From J038 sp034437535 (GTDB taxonomy: Bacteria > Chloroflexota > Anaerolineae > Aggregatilineales > Phototrophicaceae): a stretch of 64,000 bases of DNA. The DNA lies in assembly GCA_034437535.1 (NCBI GenBank), contig DAOTTZ010000029.1, forward strand, positions 1 through 64,000, written 5' to 3'. Below, piece after piece: positions 25,720-35,222 of this stretch (positions are counted from its first letter, which is position 1; every line of letters starts with the position of its first letter). The position numbers and the translations under genes were made by a program. The notes below the pieces were generated by a model that did no database searches, was not told the origin of the DNA, and saw only the letters and a program-made list of their open reading frames with translations.

Positions 25720-26052
25720 ATGGAGTTCGAGCAAGTTTATATCGTTAACACGGTGCCGGAAGAAAATCTGGCCGATGTGCTGGATGCCATCTCCGCCGCC
25801 GGGGGTGGGATCGTCGGCCATTACACCCACTGCGCGTTTACCAATGCGGGCGTCGGTCGCTTCAAGCCGTCAGACGCGGCCACACCCCACAGCGGGAGCG
25901 TCAACCAGATCAACGCGGAGCCAGAATGGCGCATCGAGACGTTCTGCCGCCGTGACCAGGCCAGGGCCGTTGTCGAAGCCATCCACCAGGCCCACCCCTA
26001 CGAAGAACCCGTCATCTACGTCTTGCCGCTTTTAGACGTAAATGCGTTATAA
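25720..26052 (+). CDS. Stand-alone NIF3 insert-like (YqfO/CutA-fold) protein
   Basis: 110 residues from the ATG at 25720; the earlier Met at 25678 lies inside the terminator hairpin. The sequence matches the small ferredoxin-like domain inserted in NIF3/YqfO proteins: AAGGGIVGHYTHCAFTNAGVGRFKP, the Glu in EPEWRIETFC and the HPYEEPVIYVLPL ending. Here it stands alone, without the metal-binding NIF3 halves. Short versions are widespread and structurally related to CutA and PII; function is not established. Its stop codon overlaps a candidate -10 for the kinase gene. Confidence 0.8.
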   Translation: MEFEQVYIVNTVPEENLADVLDAISAAGGGIVGHYTHCAFTNAGVGRFKPSDAATPHSGSVNQINAEPEWRIETFCRRDQARAVVEAIHQAHPYEEPVIYVLPLLDVNAL

Positions 26053-26053
26053 T
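26048..26053 (+). promoter_or_regulatory. Candidate -10 element of the protein kinase gene
   Basis: A perfect TATAAT overlaps the upstream stop codon and lies 40 bp before the kinase ATG. A TTGCCG 19 bp upstream is a weak -35. Confidence 0.4.
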
Positions 26054-26092
26054 ACCCGCGTGACTATCTGCGGAAGCGAAGGATGAGCGTTT

Positions 26093-27634
26093 ATGACCAA
26101 GAAAAAGCCTCAGGATCCCTTCATCGGTAAGACCCTGGGCGACTACAAATTAACCAGTGTGCTGGCAACCGGTGGTATGGCGCGTATCTACGTTGGTAAA
26201 GACATCAACCTGGGCCGCGAAGCCGCCGTCAAAGTGCTGACTCAAGAGATGATCGAGTCCGACTCTTTCCTGAGAGAACGCTTCCTGCGGGAAGCGCGGG
26301 CGGTCGCGGTGTTAGATCACCCCAACATCATCCCGATCTTCCAGTATGGTGAGGAAGAAGACTTTTACTTCCTGGTGATGAAGTTGGTGCGCGGGCGAGA
26401 TTTTGCCGACGAGATCGGCGATTTGCAACGCCAGGGCGAGCGCATGACGATCAAGCGCATGTTGCACATTCTCTCTCAGACTGCCGCCGCGCTGGATGCC
26501 GCCCACGAAGCCGGGATTATCCACCGCGATGTCAAGCCGTCCAACATCTTGCTGGAAGAAGAGACCGACCGCGCCATCCTGACCGATTTCGGCCTGGTCT
26601 TACAACAGACCGAGATCGACAAGACGATGGGCACCGCCTTCGGCACGCCGCGTTACATCTCGCCGGAGCAAGCTCTCGCTTCGGAAAGTGTGGTACCCCA
26701 GAGCGATATTTATTCGCTGGGTGTCATCGTCTACGAGATCGTCACCGGCAGTCAGGTCTTCCGGGCGGATACCGCGATGCAGATCGCGCTGAGTCACATC
26801 AGCGAGCCGCCCCCCGCGCCAACCACCATCAACCCGGATATTTCAAAGGCGGTCGAGCGCGAGATCTTGAAAGCACTGGAAAAAGAACCGGAAAACCGGC
26901 ACCAGACTGCGATGGAATTTGTCGAGGCGTTGGCGGCGGCCTATGGTGAAGAACTGGATATGCCCACCAGTGTCGGCACCCGTTCCAGGCCGGCTAAACC
27001 CACCGCCAGCCCGCAAGCCACCGCACCGGCGGGTAGCTCCCCGCCTGCCGAAAAAGCTGGATCATCGCGCACGTTGTTATTTGGTGGCATTGGCGCGGTC
27101 ATCTTGCTGGCGATTATCGGCTTGCTTGTGCTGGGTGGTGGCGGGGGCGATGATGACAACGACGCCCCCGACTCTGAGTTTGGCGGCACGGTGGTCGAAG
27201 TCGAGGCGATAGAGCCAGTCGTCGCGGAGGTCGTCACCGGCGAAGCGCAACCCCTGACCGCCAATTACAACGGCTCGGCCTTCGCCCTGGTCAACACGGC
27301 GGAAGTCCCGGTCTCGTTGATCGACTTCCAGGCCGAACGCAGTGGTGCCCTCAGCCTGGAAGGCACCCGCGATGTGAACGGGCAACGCCTGGAAAGTGGG
27401 GAATGCTTGCTCGTCGTTTCCGCCACGACCCGCGTCGAGATCCCCGAAGACTGGAATTGTACCGAGGTGCGAAACGAAATCGTGCGCTACCCGGAGTCGT
27501 TGTTCTTCCGGGAAGCAAGCGATACCTTCGGTGTGACCTTGCCCGACGAAACCGTCGTGGATTGCCCGACGACGATTGACAGCGCACAAACCTGTGATCT
27601 CAGCCTGCCAGCCATCGTCACGAGCGACGAATAA
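26093..27634 (+). CDS. Receptor-type Ser/Thr protein kinase
   Basis: 513 residues. Kinase domain at about 15-285: Gly-rich loop TGGMARIYVG, Lys47 (AAVKVL), HRD144-146 in IIHRDVKPSN, DFG165-167 and GTPRYISPEQ. A Pro/Ala linker, one transmembrane helix (about 325-350) and a 150-residue extracytoplasmic domain with several Cys follow. The plan is that of PknB-like receptor kinases, with an unrecognised sensor domain instead of PASTA repeats. AAGGA precedes the ATG. The GTG-started lipoprotein peptidase follows after 79 bp. Confidence 0.92.
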   Translation: MTKKKPQDPFIGKTLGDYKLTSVLATGGMARIYVGKDINLGREAAVKVLTQEMIESDSFLRERFLREARAVAVLDHPNIIPIFQYGEEEDFYFLVMKLVRGRDFADEIGDLQRQGERMTIKRMLHILSQTAAALDAAHEAGIIHRDVKPSNILLEEETDRAILTDFGLVLQQTEIDKTMGTAFGTPRYISPEQALASESVVPQSDIYSLGVIVYEIVTGSQVFRADTAMQIALSHISEPPPAPTTINPDISKAVEREILKALEKEPENRHQTAMEFVEALAAAYGEELDMPTSVGTRSRPAKPTASPQATAPAGSSPPAEKAGSSRTLLFGGIGAVILLAIIGLLVLGGGGGDDDNDAPDSEFGGTVVEVEAIEPVVAEVVTGEAQPLTANYNGSAFALVNTAEVPVSLIDFQAERSGALSLEGTRDVNGQRLESGECLLVVSATTRVEIPEDWNCTEVRNEIVRYPESLFFREASDTFGVTLPDETVVDCPTTIDSAQTCDLSLPAIVTSDE

Positions 27635-27713
27635 CCGACGATCAAACGACGTAGACTTTTCAAAGCGGGAACGGACTCATACAATATAGATGCATTCGTC
27701 CCCGGAGTTGTGA

Positions 27714-29132
27714 GTGAAGATAAGCATGGTGAAGAGTCCGCACTTCAAGAGTTTCTTATTCGTCGTTTGGCTCAGTTTGTTCTCATTGGCCTGTACGCTT
27801 TCGTCTGGCCCGTCAGATGATCCGCTCATCATCGAGCCGCGCATCAATGGCGCGACGGCCACACCGCAACCGCCCCTGGCGTTTTCCACACCGATGCCCG
27901 GCACCGAGCAAGCCCCGCTTGTCTCCGAAAGCCAGCAAGAGCGCATCGAAGTGGAGATGTTCAACCTGCTGAACCAGGTGCAATCTGACCGGATGATGTC
28001 GCACATCGCGACGCTGGTCGGCTTCCACACGCGCCACGTCAACAGTGCCGGCAGTCAGGCTGATTACGGCGTTACAGCGGCGGCAGATTACATCTATAGC
28101 CAATTCCAGCAGATTCAGGCACAATCACCGAACACCTTCAGCGTGTTCGAACAACCCTTCCAGGTGGAATATAACGGCGTCCGCACCACCCAACGCAACA
28201 TCGTCGGCGTGCTGAATGGCACCGATGTGGGCGCAGGTGTGATCGTGGTCGGTGCCCATTACGATAGCCGCACCTGGGATCTGAGCGACTCGCAGGCTTA
28301 CGCGCCCGGCGCGGCAGATAACGGCTCTGGCGTGGCGGCGGTCATCGAGATGGCCCGCATCATGAGTGACGAACCCCGCCGCGCCTCGATCATGTTCGTG
28401 CTGTTCGCGGCGGAAGAGATCGGCGCGGAAGGCAGTAAAGCTTTCATCCGGGAGTACCTACAAAATTACAACGTGCAAGATGTGGTGATGGTTAACATTG
28501 ACACCATCGGCAGTTATAACGATTCCGCTGGCAACATCGACGCGGAAAACTTGCGCCTGTTTTCCTCCCCTGGCGTGCAGAACCCCAACGCATCACCGGC
28601 CCGGCAGTTGGCCCGAAGCCTGGACTTCATCGCCTATAATCATGATCTCAACCTGGAAATTGCCATGCAGAACACCATCGACCGCGAAGGCCGCTTTGGT
28701 GACCATAACTCATTCGACGATGCCGGCTATCCGGCGGTGCGCTTTATCGAAGCGTTGGAAGACACCGAAAACCGCGAAGGCAACGACACCATCGACAAGA
28801 TCGAAGCGGCGTACATGGTCGATGCCACTCGTACCCTGCTGGGCATCCTGGAAGCCCTCTCCAACGGGCCACCGCCACCCCGTAACCTGAGTCTGCGGGG
28901 TGATGGCGGCACATTGGGCACACTGGTATGGGAGCCGATCCCGGATGCGGCCAGTTATGTGGTGGCCGTTCGCCCTGCTAACGCGCTGAACTTCACCCTG
29001 CACTTCCCGACGACTGACAACCGCACCAACGCCTGGGATGGCTGGTGGGCGTATGAAGCGGTGGCCGTCGCCGCCGTTGATGCACAGGGCCGCATCGGAC
29101 GCTTTTCCGAAGAATTAAAGGTGAATCGCTAA
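27714..29132 (+). CDS. M28-family zinc aminopeptidase lipoprotein
   Basis: 472 residues from a GTG with GGAG 6 nt upstream; an ATG at 27726 is the alternative. The signal ends in a lipobox with Cys27 (SLFSLAC). The peptidase domain (about 75-385) shows the M28 metal set: His182-Tyr-Asp184 in GAHYDSR, Asp of GAADNGSG, the catalytic Glu pair in AAEEIGAEG, Asp in VNIDTIG and His in FGDHNSF. A fibronectin-III-like C-terminal domain follows. It removes N-terminal residues from peptides outside the membrane. The small membrane protein gene follows directly. Confidence 0.88.
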   Translation: MKISMVKSPHFKSFLFVVWLSLFSLACTLSSGPSDDPLIIEPRINGATATPQPPLAFSTPMPGTEQAPLVSESQQERIEVEMFNLLNQVQSDRMMSHIATLVGFHTRHVNSAGSQADYGVTAAADYIYSQFQQIQAQSPNTFSVFEQPFQVEYNGVRTTQRNIVGVLNGTDVGAGVIVVGAHYDSRTWDLSDSQAYAPGAADNGSGVAAVIEMARIMSDEPRRASIMFVLFAAEEIGAEGSKAFIREYLQNYNVQDVVMVNIDTIGSYNDSAGNIDAENLRLFSSPGVQNPNASPARQLARSLDFIAYNHDLNLEIAMQNTIDREGRFGDHNSFDDAGYPAVRFIEALEDTENREGNDTIDKIEAAYMVDATRTLLGILEALSNGPPPPRNLSLRGDGGTLGTLVWEPIPDAASYVVAVRPANALNFTLHFPTTDNRTNAWDGWWAYEAVAVAAVDAQGRIGRFSEELKVNR

Positions 29133-29438
29133 ATGTCAGAACCGATCAGCGCGGAAGAAGCGCGTGCTATCTTGCAGAATGCTATCATCGAACGACTCGG
29201 TGAGGACTGGGACGACGAACACATCGGCTGGACGCAAGTCAGCGGGCATGATTACATGGCCCGGCTGACCAATGGTCGCCAGACCATCGACTTTTATGTC
29301 GATCTGGTGGGCGAAGTCACCGTTCAAGAGCGCGACGACATCCCCAATACCGATACGGGGCGCGTTACCGCGTGGATCGTACTGGGTACGTCGTTGTTCA
29401 TCGCCTTCATGATCGCCCGATTCGGTGGGTTCATTTGA
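29133..29438 (+). CDS. Small tail-anchored membrane protein
   Basis: 101 residues: a soluble acidic part of about 75 residues (ISAEEARAILQNAIIERLG, then strands around DYMARLTNGRQTIDFYVDLVG) and a single C-terminal helix (WIVLGTSLFIAFMIARFGG). The start follows the peptidase stop immediately (TAAATG), so the two are translated together. No family recognised. Confidence 0.7.
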   Translation: MSEPISAEEARAILQNAIIERLGEDWDDEHIGWTQVSGHDYMARLTNGRQTIDFYVDLVGEVTVQERDDIPNTDTGRVTAWIVLGTSLFIAFMIARFGGFI

Positions 29439-29440
29439 CG

Positions 29441-29857
29441 ATGGAGACCGTCACCATCCGCCCGGCGACACCCGATGACCTGGCCGCCATCACTGATTTC
29501 ATCGCGCCGTTCGTGGCCGCCCGCACCCTGCTACCGCGCACCGTCGCGGAGCTTGGCGACCTGATCGACACATTATTCATCGCAGAGCAAGACGGCGTGC
29601 TGGTGGGGTGCGCCGCGCTGGAAATCTACTCCAACAAACTGGCGGAAGTCCGCAGTCTGGCCGTCTCCCCGAAGATGCAAGGGGCCGGGGTGGGCAAGCA
29701 GTTGGTCTCAGCGTGCGTCAAGCTGGCGCATGAACGGGCGGTCTTCGAAGTGATGGCGATTACCTCAAACGATCACTTCTTCCGCGCTTGCGGTTTTGAT
29801 TGGACACTCCCCGGCGAACGAAAAGCCTTATTCTTGCAAACACGCGACGAAATGTGA
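29441..29857 (+). CDS. GNAT N-acetyltransferase, N-acetylglutamate-synthase-like
   Basis: 138 residues from ATG 29441, 2 bp after the previous stop. VTIRPATPDDLAAITDF begins the GNAT fold; AEVRSLAVSPKMQGAGVGKQLV is the acetyl-CoA-binding motif A. The run LLPRTVAELGDLI, VGCAALEIYSNKLAEVRSLAV and HFFRACGFDWTLPGERKALF closely follow short single-domain N-acetylglutamate synthases, so an arginine-pathway role is possible. The usual Cys-containing C-terminus of those enzymes is replaced by LQTRDEM, so the acceptor is uncertain. Confidence 0.78.
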   Translation: METVTIRPATPDDLAAITDFIAPFVAARTLLPRTVAELGDLIDTLFIAEQDGVLVGCAALEIYSNKLAEVRSLAVSPKMQGAGVGKQLVSACVKLAHERAVFEVMAITSNDHFFRACGFDWTLPGERKALFLQTRDEM

Positions 29858-29908
29858 TTTATGTTACAATATTGAAAAGACGCTCAACCTTCTAAGCGGT
29901 AGGGAATC

Positions 29909-30826
29909 GTGACTGACGAATTCGAGCCGGATATCTGGCGACTGCAAACGCAATACGACACGCAAGGGTTAGTCTCCGCGTTACAAAACAAAGATGTAAA
30001 CATCCGGCGGCGGGCGGCGGCGGCGTTACGCGCCATCGGGGCCTATGAGGCACTCCCTCAGCTAGAAGCCGCGCTGGAAGGTGAAACCGACCCGGAAGCC
30101 CGCTCCACCATGATCTCCGCGATGGCGACCCTCAAGCAGGAGAAGCAATACCGCGAAGAACACCCGGATGACTTCTTCGAATTGGAACGCCCGCCGCGCA
30201 TCGACCCGAAAATTCAAGCCCTCATCGACCGGCTGAATAGCGACAACCCGCAGACAGTCATCAAGGCCGCCCGGCTGTTGGCGAAAGCCGGCGATAAATC
30301 CGCCGTAGAGCCGTTAGTCCTGGTCTTCAACAACCTGGAGACCTCCATGCAGGTACGCCTGGCCGTCGCAGAAGCTCTGCTCACGCTGGAAAGTGCGCCG
30401 GTTGAAGTCGCGCTGTTAGGGGCGTTGCGCAGTGAAAATTGGCGGGTGCGCCGCAACGGAGCCGCCATCCTGGGGCAATTAGGGGCGGAATGGGCCGTCG
30501 AGCCGCTCATCCGCACGTTGAGCGACGAAAAGCGCAGTGTGCGCCGCACCGCTTATGCCGCGCTGAAGGCCATCGGCACGCCAGCCGCCCTGGAAGCGTT
30601 GGAACGAGTCAAACGCCGGGCACAGCAACGCCAGCAGGCACAGGCGGACGAGGAGACACCGCCCACCCTGGCGAACGACGAGACTCAACGCATCGAATGG
30701 CCGCGTGGTTGGCTCACCCGCACCAACGCACCGACCAAACCGCTTGATCCTAATGTGCTGGAAAACAGCGACCATTACCAATCGCTCATGCAGGGCGATG
30801 ACGACACATCCGACGACGAGTCATAA
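29909..30826 (+). CDS. HEAT-repeat protein
   Basis: 305 residues from a GTG preceded by AGGGA. At least four HEAT/PBS-lyase-type repeats are visible: NIRRRAAAALRAIGAYEALPQLEAAL, VIKAARLLAKAGDKSAVEPLV, NWRVRRNGAAILGQLGAEWAVEPLI and SVRRTAYAALKAIGTPAALEAL. The C-terminus is charged and disordered. It is a cytoplasmic binding scaffold with unknown partner. A TACAAT at 29865-29870 may be its -10, without a clear -35. It converges with the TIGR01777 gene, 2 bp apart. Confidence 0.82.
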   Translation: MTDEFEPDIWRLQTQYDTQGLVSALQNKDVNIRRRAAAALRAIGAYEALPQLEAALEGETDPEARSTMISAMATLKQEKQYREEHPDDFFELERPPRIDPKIQALIDRLNSDNPQTVIKAARLLAKAGDKSAVEPLVLVFNNLETSMQVRLAVAEALLTLESAPVEVALLGALRSENWRVRRNGAAILGQLGAEWAVEPLIRTLSDEKRSVRRTAYAALKAIGTPAALEALERVKRRAQQRQQAQADEETPPTLANDETQRIEWPRGWLTRTNAPTKPLDPNVLENSDHYQSLMQGDDDTSDDES

Positions 30827-30828
30827 GC

Positions 30829-31743
30829 CTAACCCCGCTTGAGCAACGCACGTAAGGCCGGTGTAATCTGCGGGAATTGGAAATCGTACCCGGCAGATTG
30901 AAGCACCGACGGATAAACCCGCTGGCTATCAAGCACGCTGGTCGCCATCTCCCCCAGGGCCAACCAAAGCGCAAAAGCTGGTACCGGGATCAACGTGGGC
31001 CAGCGGCGCACCCGCCCGATGCTTGCCATTAAGTCCGCGTTCGTCACCGGGTAAGGCGCACAGATATTCACCGGGCCATCGAGTGACTCGGCGGTCATCA
31101 AGAAGCGGATCGCCCCGCTGACATCGGCGTTATGGATCCAGGGCACCCACTGCTTGCCATCCCCCAGGCGGCGGCCCATGAAGGTCGTCCCCAGCACCAT
31201 CGGCGGCAAGGCCCCACCCGCCGGGTCGATCACGATCCCAATCCGCAAGAGAACCCGCCGCACGCCCTGCGTCAGCACCGGGTCGGTTTCCGCCTCCCAC
31301 AGCTTACATACTTCCGCCCGCCAGCCGGTGCCCGGTGTGGTGATCTCACCCAGCGATAGATCCCCGCGTGAGCCGTAATATCCCACCGCAGAGGCCTGAA
31401 GAAGCACCGCTGGTTTTTCTTCCGCCTGGGCGATAGCCTGAGTCACCGCCCGGCCAGCCGCCAGGCGGCTTTGCAAGACGATGCGCCGGTGGGTGAGCGT
31501 CCACCGCCAGTTTGCGACATTCTCCCCGGCTAGATTAATAATCGCGGTATCGGATGTGATGAGGTGGCCCCAGCCTTCCGGGCTGAGTGCGTCCCACTGC
31601 ACCAGGCGCACCGCCGGGGCGAATACATCGTGCTTGTCCTGCACATTGCGCGTCAGGACGATGACCTCATGGCCGTCCTGTACCAGATCCGCGACCAACA
31701 ACCGCCCGATCAAACCCGTACCGCCGGTAATTATGACTCGCAT
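30829..31743 (-). CDS. TIGR01777-family epimerase-like oxidoreductase
   Basis: 304 residues. The Rossmann motif TGGTGLIGR at the N-terminus, INLAGENVANWRWT, SAVGYYGSRGD and a long C-terminal block GPVNICAPYPVTN are the hallmarks of the TIGR01777 (YfcH-like) branch of extended short-chain dehydrogenases. The Tyr of VGYYG would be catalytic; substrate and pathway are unknown. Last gene of a minus-strand unit with the membrane protein (5 bp away) and the dipeptidase. Confidence 0.88.
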   Translation of the reverse strand: MRVIITGGTGLIGRLLVADLVQDGHEVIVLTRNVQDKHDVFAPAVRLVQWDALSPEGWGHLITSDTAIINLAGENVANWRWTLTHRRIVLQSRLAAGRAVTQAIAQAEEKPAVLLQASAVGYYGSRGDLSLGEITTPGTGWRAEVCKLWEAETDPVLTQGVRRVLLRIGIVIDPAGGALPPMVLGTTFMGRRLGDGKQWVPWIHNADVSGAIRFLMTAESLDGPVNICAPYPVTNADLMASIGRVRRWPTLIPVPAFALWLALGEMATSVLDSQRVYPSVLQSAGYDFQFPQITPALRALLKRG

Positions 31744-31748
31744 AACGT

Positions 31749-32192
31749 TTACTTCCCCTCGTCGTCATCACTGAGTTGCCCGCCCAGGGCATAGACCAGC
31801 ACGCCAGCACATGCCAGCGCATAACTGGCGATGATGCCAGTCGCTTGCAATTGGCCGAGGACGTTGATTTCGTCGAACGTCGTCCCGTGTGAGCCATAAC
31901 CCAGCACATCGGCCAGGCCGGCCATCGCCGCCAGCACCAACCCCGTCATGGAAAGCCGCGTGCCGATCTGTTGTGTCAGGTTGCTTTGCTGGCGCAGGTA
32001 AAATGTGAACTTCACATAGATCAACGCGCCGACGATAAACCAGCTAAAGCCAACCAGCAGGGCAAAGATCTGCACGATGCCGATGCCGGGAGTCGGCTCC
32101 AGGCCGGTCACACCGGGGAACAACCCCATCAGCATCAACACCGCCCCCAACGCCCCGATGGCGATGCCAAACTGTGCCAGACGGCCTATCAT
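31749..32192 (-). CDS. Four-helix membrane protein
   Basis: 147 residues with hydrophobic segments near 5-25, 35-57, 78-95 and 115-138, short loops and no recognisable domain. Its start overlaps the dipeptidase stop as ATGA, so the two are translationally coupled. Function unknown. Confidence 0.7.
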   Translation of the reverse strand: MIGRLAQFGIAIGALGAVLMLMGLFPGVTGLEPTPGIGIVQIFALLVGFSWFIVGALIYVKFTFYLRQQSNLTQQIGTRLSMTGLVLAAMAGLADVLGYGSHGTTFDEINVLGQLQATGIIASYALACAGVLVYALGGQLSDDDEGK

Positions 32193-33262
32193 CGTGCCAG
32201 ACTTTCTTTTAGCTTGCGGAGCATGTTGCCGCTTAAAATGGCGGCGATGGCGTCCGCGTCAAACCCACGCCCGGCCAGCCCCTCGCGGAAGGCCCACAGG
32301 TCGCCCACCGTGTCAATCTCCGCCGGGATGCTCTCCGCACCGAAACCGCCGTCTAAATCACTACCGATGCCGATATGCCGCGCACTACCCGTCACCTGGC
32401 ACACATGGTCGATCACGTCTAACGCGGTCGTCAATGTGATGGCCCGTTTGCCATCAGTCTTACGCCACCGATCATCCAAAAAGCGATTCCACAACGCCAC
32501 CCCCATCACGCCGTCACGCTCCGCCAACCGCCGGATCATCGCGTCATCTAGGTGGCGGTCACTCGCGCAGAAGCGGCGCGGGTTGCTATGGCTGGCGATC
32601 ACCGGGCCGGCGTACTGATCGAGAGCTTCATAAAATGCGTCTTCCGCCATATGAGAGACATCCAGCACCACGTTGAAATCCATCAGGACATCCAGCAACT
32701 CGCGCCCCAGGTCGGTCAGGCGACCGGGTGCGCCGGTACCGGCAGTGTAACGGGTGGCTCGCCACGCCGGGCCGACGATCCGCACGCCGCGTTCGTACCA
32801 CGCTTCGAACTGGCGCGGTTCCTGGATGGGGTCGGCATTTTCCATCAAGATGGCCAACCCCTGCACGCGCTCGGTCAATGGTTGATCGGGTTCCCACGTC
32901 GCCAGCACCGCCGCAAGCTCGGCGGAAGAACGCACCAATTGCACCCGCGCTTCGTCATCCGCCAGCTTATGATAAAGATCCATCTGGGTCATCGCCAGCC
33001 GGTAAGCGGCCTGAGAATCAGCGTAGGTCACCGCATCCCAGGGATGGCTTTGGCGGCTGGCAGGCGCGGTGAAGATCGTGGCGAAGACCAGCGCAACCCG
33101 CCCGATCATCCCTTCCGGCAGGCCGAGCGTCACGGCACCCGCACGCGCCGGGATGTCCGTCCCGGCTTCCAGCCAACGCTTGCGGTAGGCACTGCGCCGG
33201 TAATCACGGCCAAAGCAGATTGTGTTATAGGCGATGTCCTGGTGCGCGTCTAAGATGTACAT
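32189..33262 (-). CDS. Membrane-dipeptidase family (M19) zinc peptidase
   Basis: 357 residues. The M19 metal ligands are visible: His7 and Asp9 in DAHQD, Glu141 in LMENADPI, His204 in LDVSHMA and His225 in IASHSNPR, followed by DLDGGFG. These enzymes cut dipeptides with two bridging zinc ions. No signal peptide is present, so it is cytoplasmic here. It heads a three-gene minus-strand unit. Confidence 0.92.
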   Translation of the reverse strand: MYILDAHQDIAYNTICFGRDYRRSAYRKRWLEAGTDIPARAGAVTLGLPEGMIGRVALVFATIFTAPASRQSHPWDAVTYADSQAAYRLAMTQMDLYHKLADDEARVQLVRSSAELAAVLATWEPDQPLTERVQGLAILMENADPIQEPRQFEAWYERGVRIVGPAWRATRYTAGTGAPGRLTDLGRELLDVLMDFNVVLDVSHMAEDAFYEALDQYAGPVIASHSNPRRFCASDRHLDDAMIRRLAERDGVMGVALWNRFLDDRWRKTDGKRAITLTTALDVIDHVCQVTGSARHIGIGSDLDGGFGAESIPAEIDTVGDLWAFREGLAGRGFDADAIAAILSGNMLRKLKESLAR

Positions 33263-33446
33263 GCCGGCTCCTGTGTCGAAATCTGCCCCTCATTGTAAAG
33301 CCCCCGGCAGGAAAAACCAAAACTCAATTTGAGGCCGAGACTTGTACAGCACTCATGCCAGATTAAAGTTTGGTGTGATATAACGTAAGAAACAGACGAC
33401 AATACACATCAAAACATCGCAAGTTCAAATATTTGAGGGAATACGT

Positions 33447-35210
33447 GTGGAAAACCAAACTGATCGAGAACAACCCGGTTTACTTACCGGTGCTATCGTC
33501 GGCTTTGTCTTACTTGCCCCCGTCATCGTTATCTATTACATCGGCAATGTATTATTCAGCCTGCCGTTTGTCCCGTTCGACTTGTTCGACGTCATGGCGC
33601 GGGTGCTACCCGGGGACATCATCCGCTTCGGCATCAGCGTGATCCTGGGGTTGATCGAGACCTTCAACCTGACTGACCTGGGCGAAACCTCGGACATCTC
33701 TAAGACGCTGGAACACATCCAGGGGATTATGATGGTCATGGGGATGGGTGCGGGCATCGGTGCCGGGGTTTATTACCTGCTCCAGAAAAGACGGTTTCAA
33801 TCAGTGTATGCCGTCGGCACCATCGCTGGCCTGCTGACCGGCGTCGTCTTCGCCCTGATGAACCTGTGGGTTCGCACAGAGTTCACCGCCGAACAGTCGG
33901 CCCTGGTACGTGTGTTGTGGATCACGGTGCCGTTTTTGGTGTGGGGCGGTGCGCTGGCCTGGATCTATGACGACCTGACCAGCATCGGCCAGAATGCCCA
34001 GACAGAAGACGACAAACAAGTCGCCCGCATCAACCGGCGGCAATTTCTCGTCAGCGTGGGCGGCACCACCGCCACCCTCACCGTGATTGGCGCGGGCATC
34101 GGCGTTGGCCTGGGCCGCAACAGCGGTGACGGCACCGGCGAAGGCTCCGAAATCGTCTCGGAAGCCCTCAACCGCTCTGCCACTGCCACACCGACCCCGG
34201 CCCCTACTACCGAAGCGGTAGAGGCGACGGCAGAACCTACGCCAGCCCCCGGCGCGAAGTTCGATGAGAGCGGCAAGCTCATCCCGGCGCAGGGCACCCG
34301 GCCAGAGATCACGCCGCTGGATGACCACTACCGCATCGACATCAGTTCACAACCACCGGTCATCAACGGCGAGACCTGGCGGTTAAAGGTCTCCGGCTTG
34401 GTTGAAGAAGAGCTGGAAATCAGCCTGCAAGATCTGGTCAATAATTACGAGGCGGTCGATCAATGGGTGACGCTCTCTTGTATTTCGAACCGCATCGCGG
34501 GCGGTCTCATCAGCACCACCCGCTGGACGGGCGTGCCGCTCCATCTTCTGCTGGATGAATGGGGCCTGCTGGATAACGCGACTCACCTGCGCGTCGTCTC
34601 CGCCGATACCTTCGATGAGTGGGTGTCGATTGACATGATCCGGCAGGACGAACGAATCATGCTGGCCTACGCCTGGGATGGACAACCGCTCAAGCAGAAG
34701 CACGGCTTCCCGCTCCGCATTTACATCCCGGATCTCTACGGCATGAAACAGCCCAAGTGGATCACCGAAATTCAGGTGCAGGACGAATGGCAACCGGGCT
34801 ACTGGGTAGAATCACCGCGCAACTGGGACGCAGAAGCCGAAGTCAACCCGGTCTCGGTGGTGGATACAGTCGCCATAGATCAGGCGTACACCCGCGACAA
34901 TCAACTTTACATCCCGGTCGGGGGCATCGCCTACACCGGGGCGAAAGGCGTCTCGAAGGTTGAGGTGACCGTCGATGACGGCGACCCGGTAGAAGCCGAC
35001 CTGGGCGACCCACTCAGCGATACATCGTGGGTTTTGTGGCGCTATGATTGGCCTTATCAACCCGGTTTGCATGATTTCTCGGTGGTATGTTACACCAGCG
35101 ATGGTGAACTGCAACCCACCAACCAGCGCGGTACGTTCCCCAGTGGCGCGACCGGCATTCACCAGATCTCTACCCGCATACCGAGCGACCTCAAGCAAGA
35201 AAACACCTGA
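33447..35210 (+). CDS. Membrane-anchored sulfite-oxidase-family molybdopterin oxidoreductase
   Basis: 587 residues from a GTG with GAGGGA 6 nt upstream. Four hydrophobic helices occupy about 15-175 and are followed by a twin-arginine-like signal (NRRQFLVSVGG, Arg197-Arg198) and a Thr/Pro/Glu linker. Residues of about 275-470 form the molybdopterin-binding domain: KVSGLVEEELEISLQDL, Mo-ligand Cys345 in TLSCISNRIAGGLISTTRWTGVPL, WDGQPLKQKHGFPLRIYIP. A C-terminal Mo-co dimerisation domain follows. The helices may replace a separate heme subunit such as YedZ, but no heme-ligand His pattern was verified. Substrate unknown. Confidence 0.86.
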   Translation: MENQTDREQPGLLTGAIVGFVLLAPVIVIYYIGNVLFSLPFVPFDLFDVMARVLPGDIIRFGISVILGLIETFNLTDLGETSDISKTLEHIQGIMMVMGMGAGIGAGVYYLLQKRRFQSVYAVGTIAGLLTGVVFALMNLWVRTEFTAEQSALVRVLWITVPFLVWGGALAWIYDDLTSIGQNAQTEDDKQVARINRRQFLVSVGGTTATLTVIGAGIGVGLGRNSGDGTGEGSEIVSEALNRSATATPTPAPTTEAVEATAEPTPAPGAKFDESGKLIPAQGTRPEITPLDDHYRIDISSQPPVINGETWRLKVSGLVEEELEISLQDLVNNYEAVDQWVTLSCISNRIAGGLISTTRWTGVPLHLLLDEWGLLDNATHLRVVSADTFDEWVSIDMIRQDERIMLAYAWDGQPLKQKHGFPLRIYIPDLYGMKQPKWITEIQVQDEWQPGYWVESPRNWDAEAEVNPVSVVDTVAIDQAYTRDNQLYIPVGGIAYTGAKGVSKVEVTVDDGDPVEADLGDPLSDTSWVLWRYDWPYQPGLHDFSVVCYTSDGELQPTNQRGTFPSGATGIHQISTRIPSDLKQENT

Positions 35211-35222
35211 GTCGTCTTCAAA

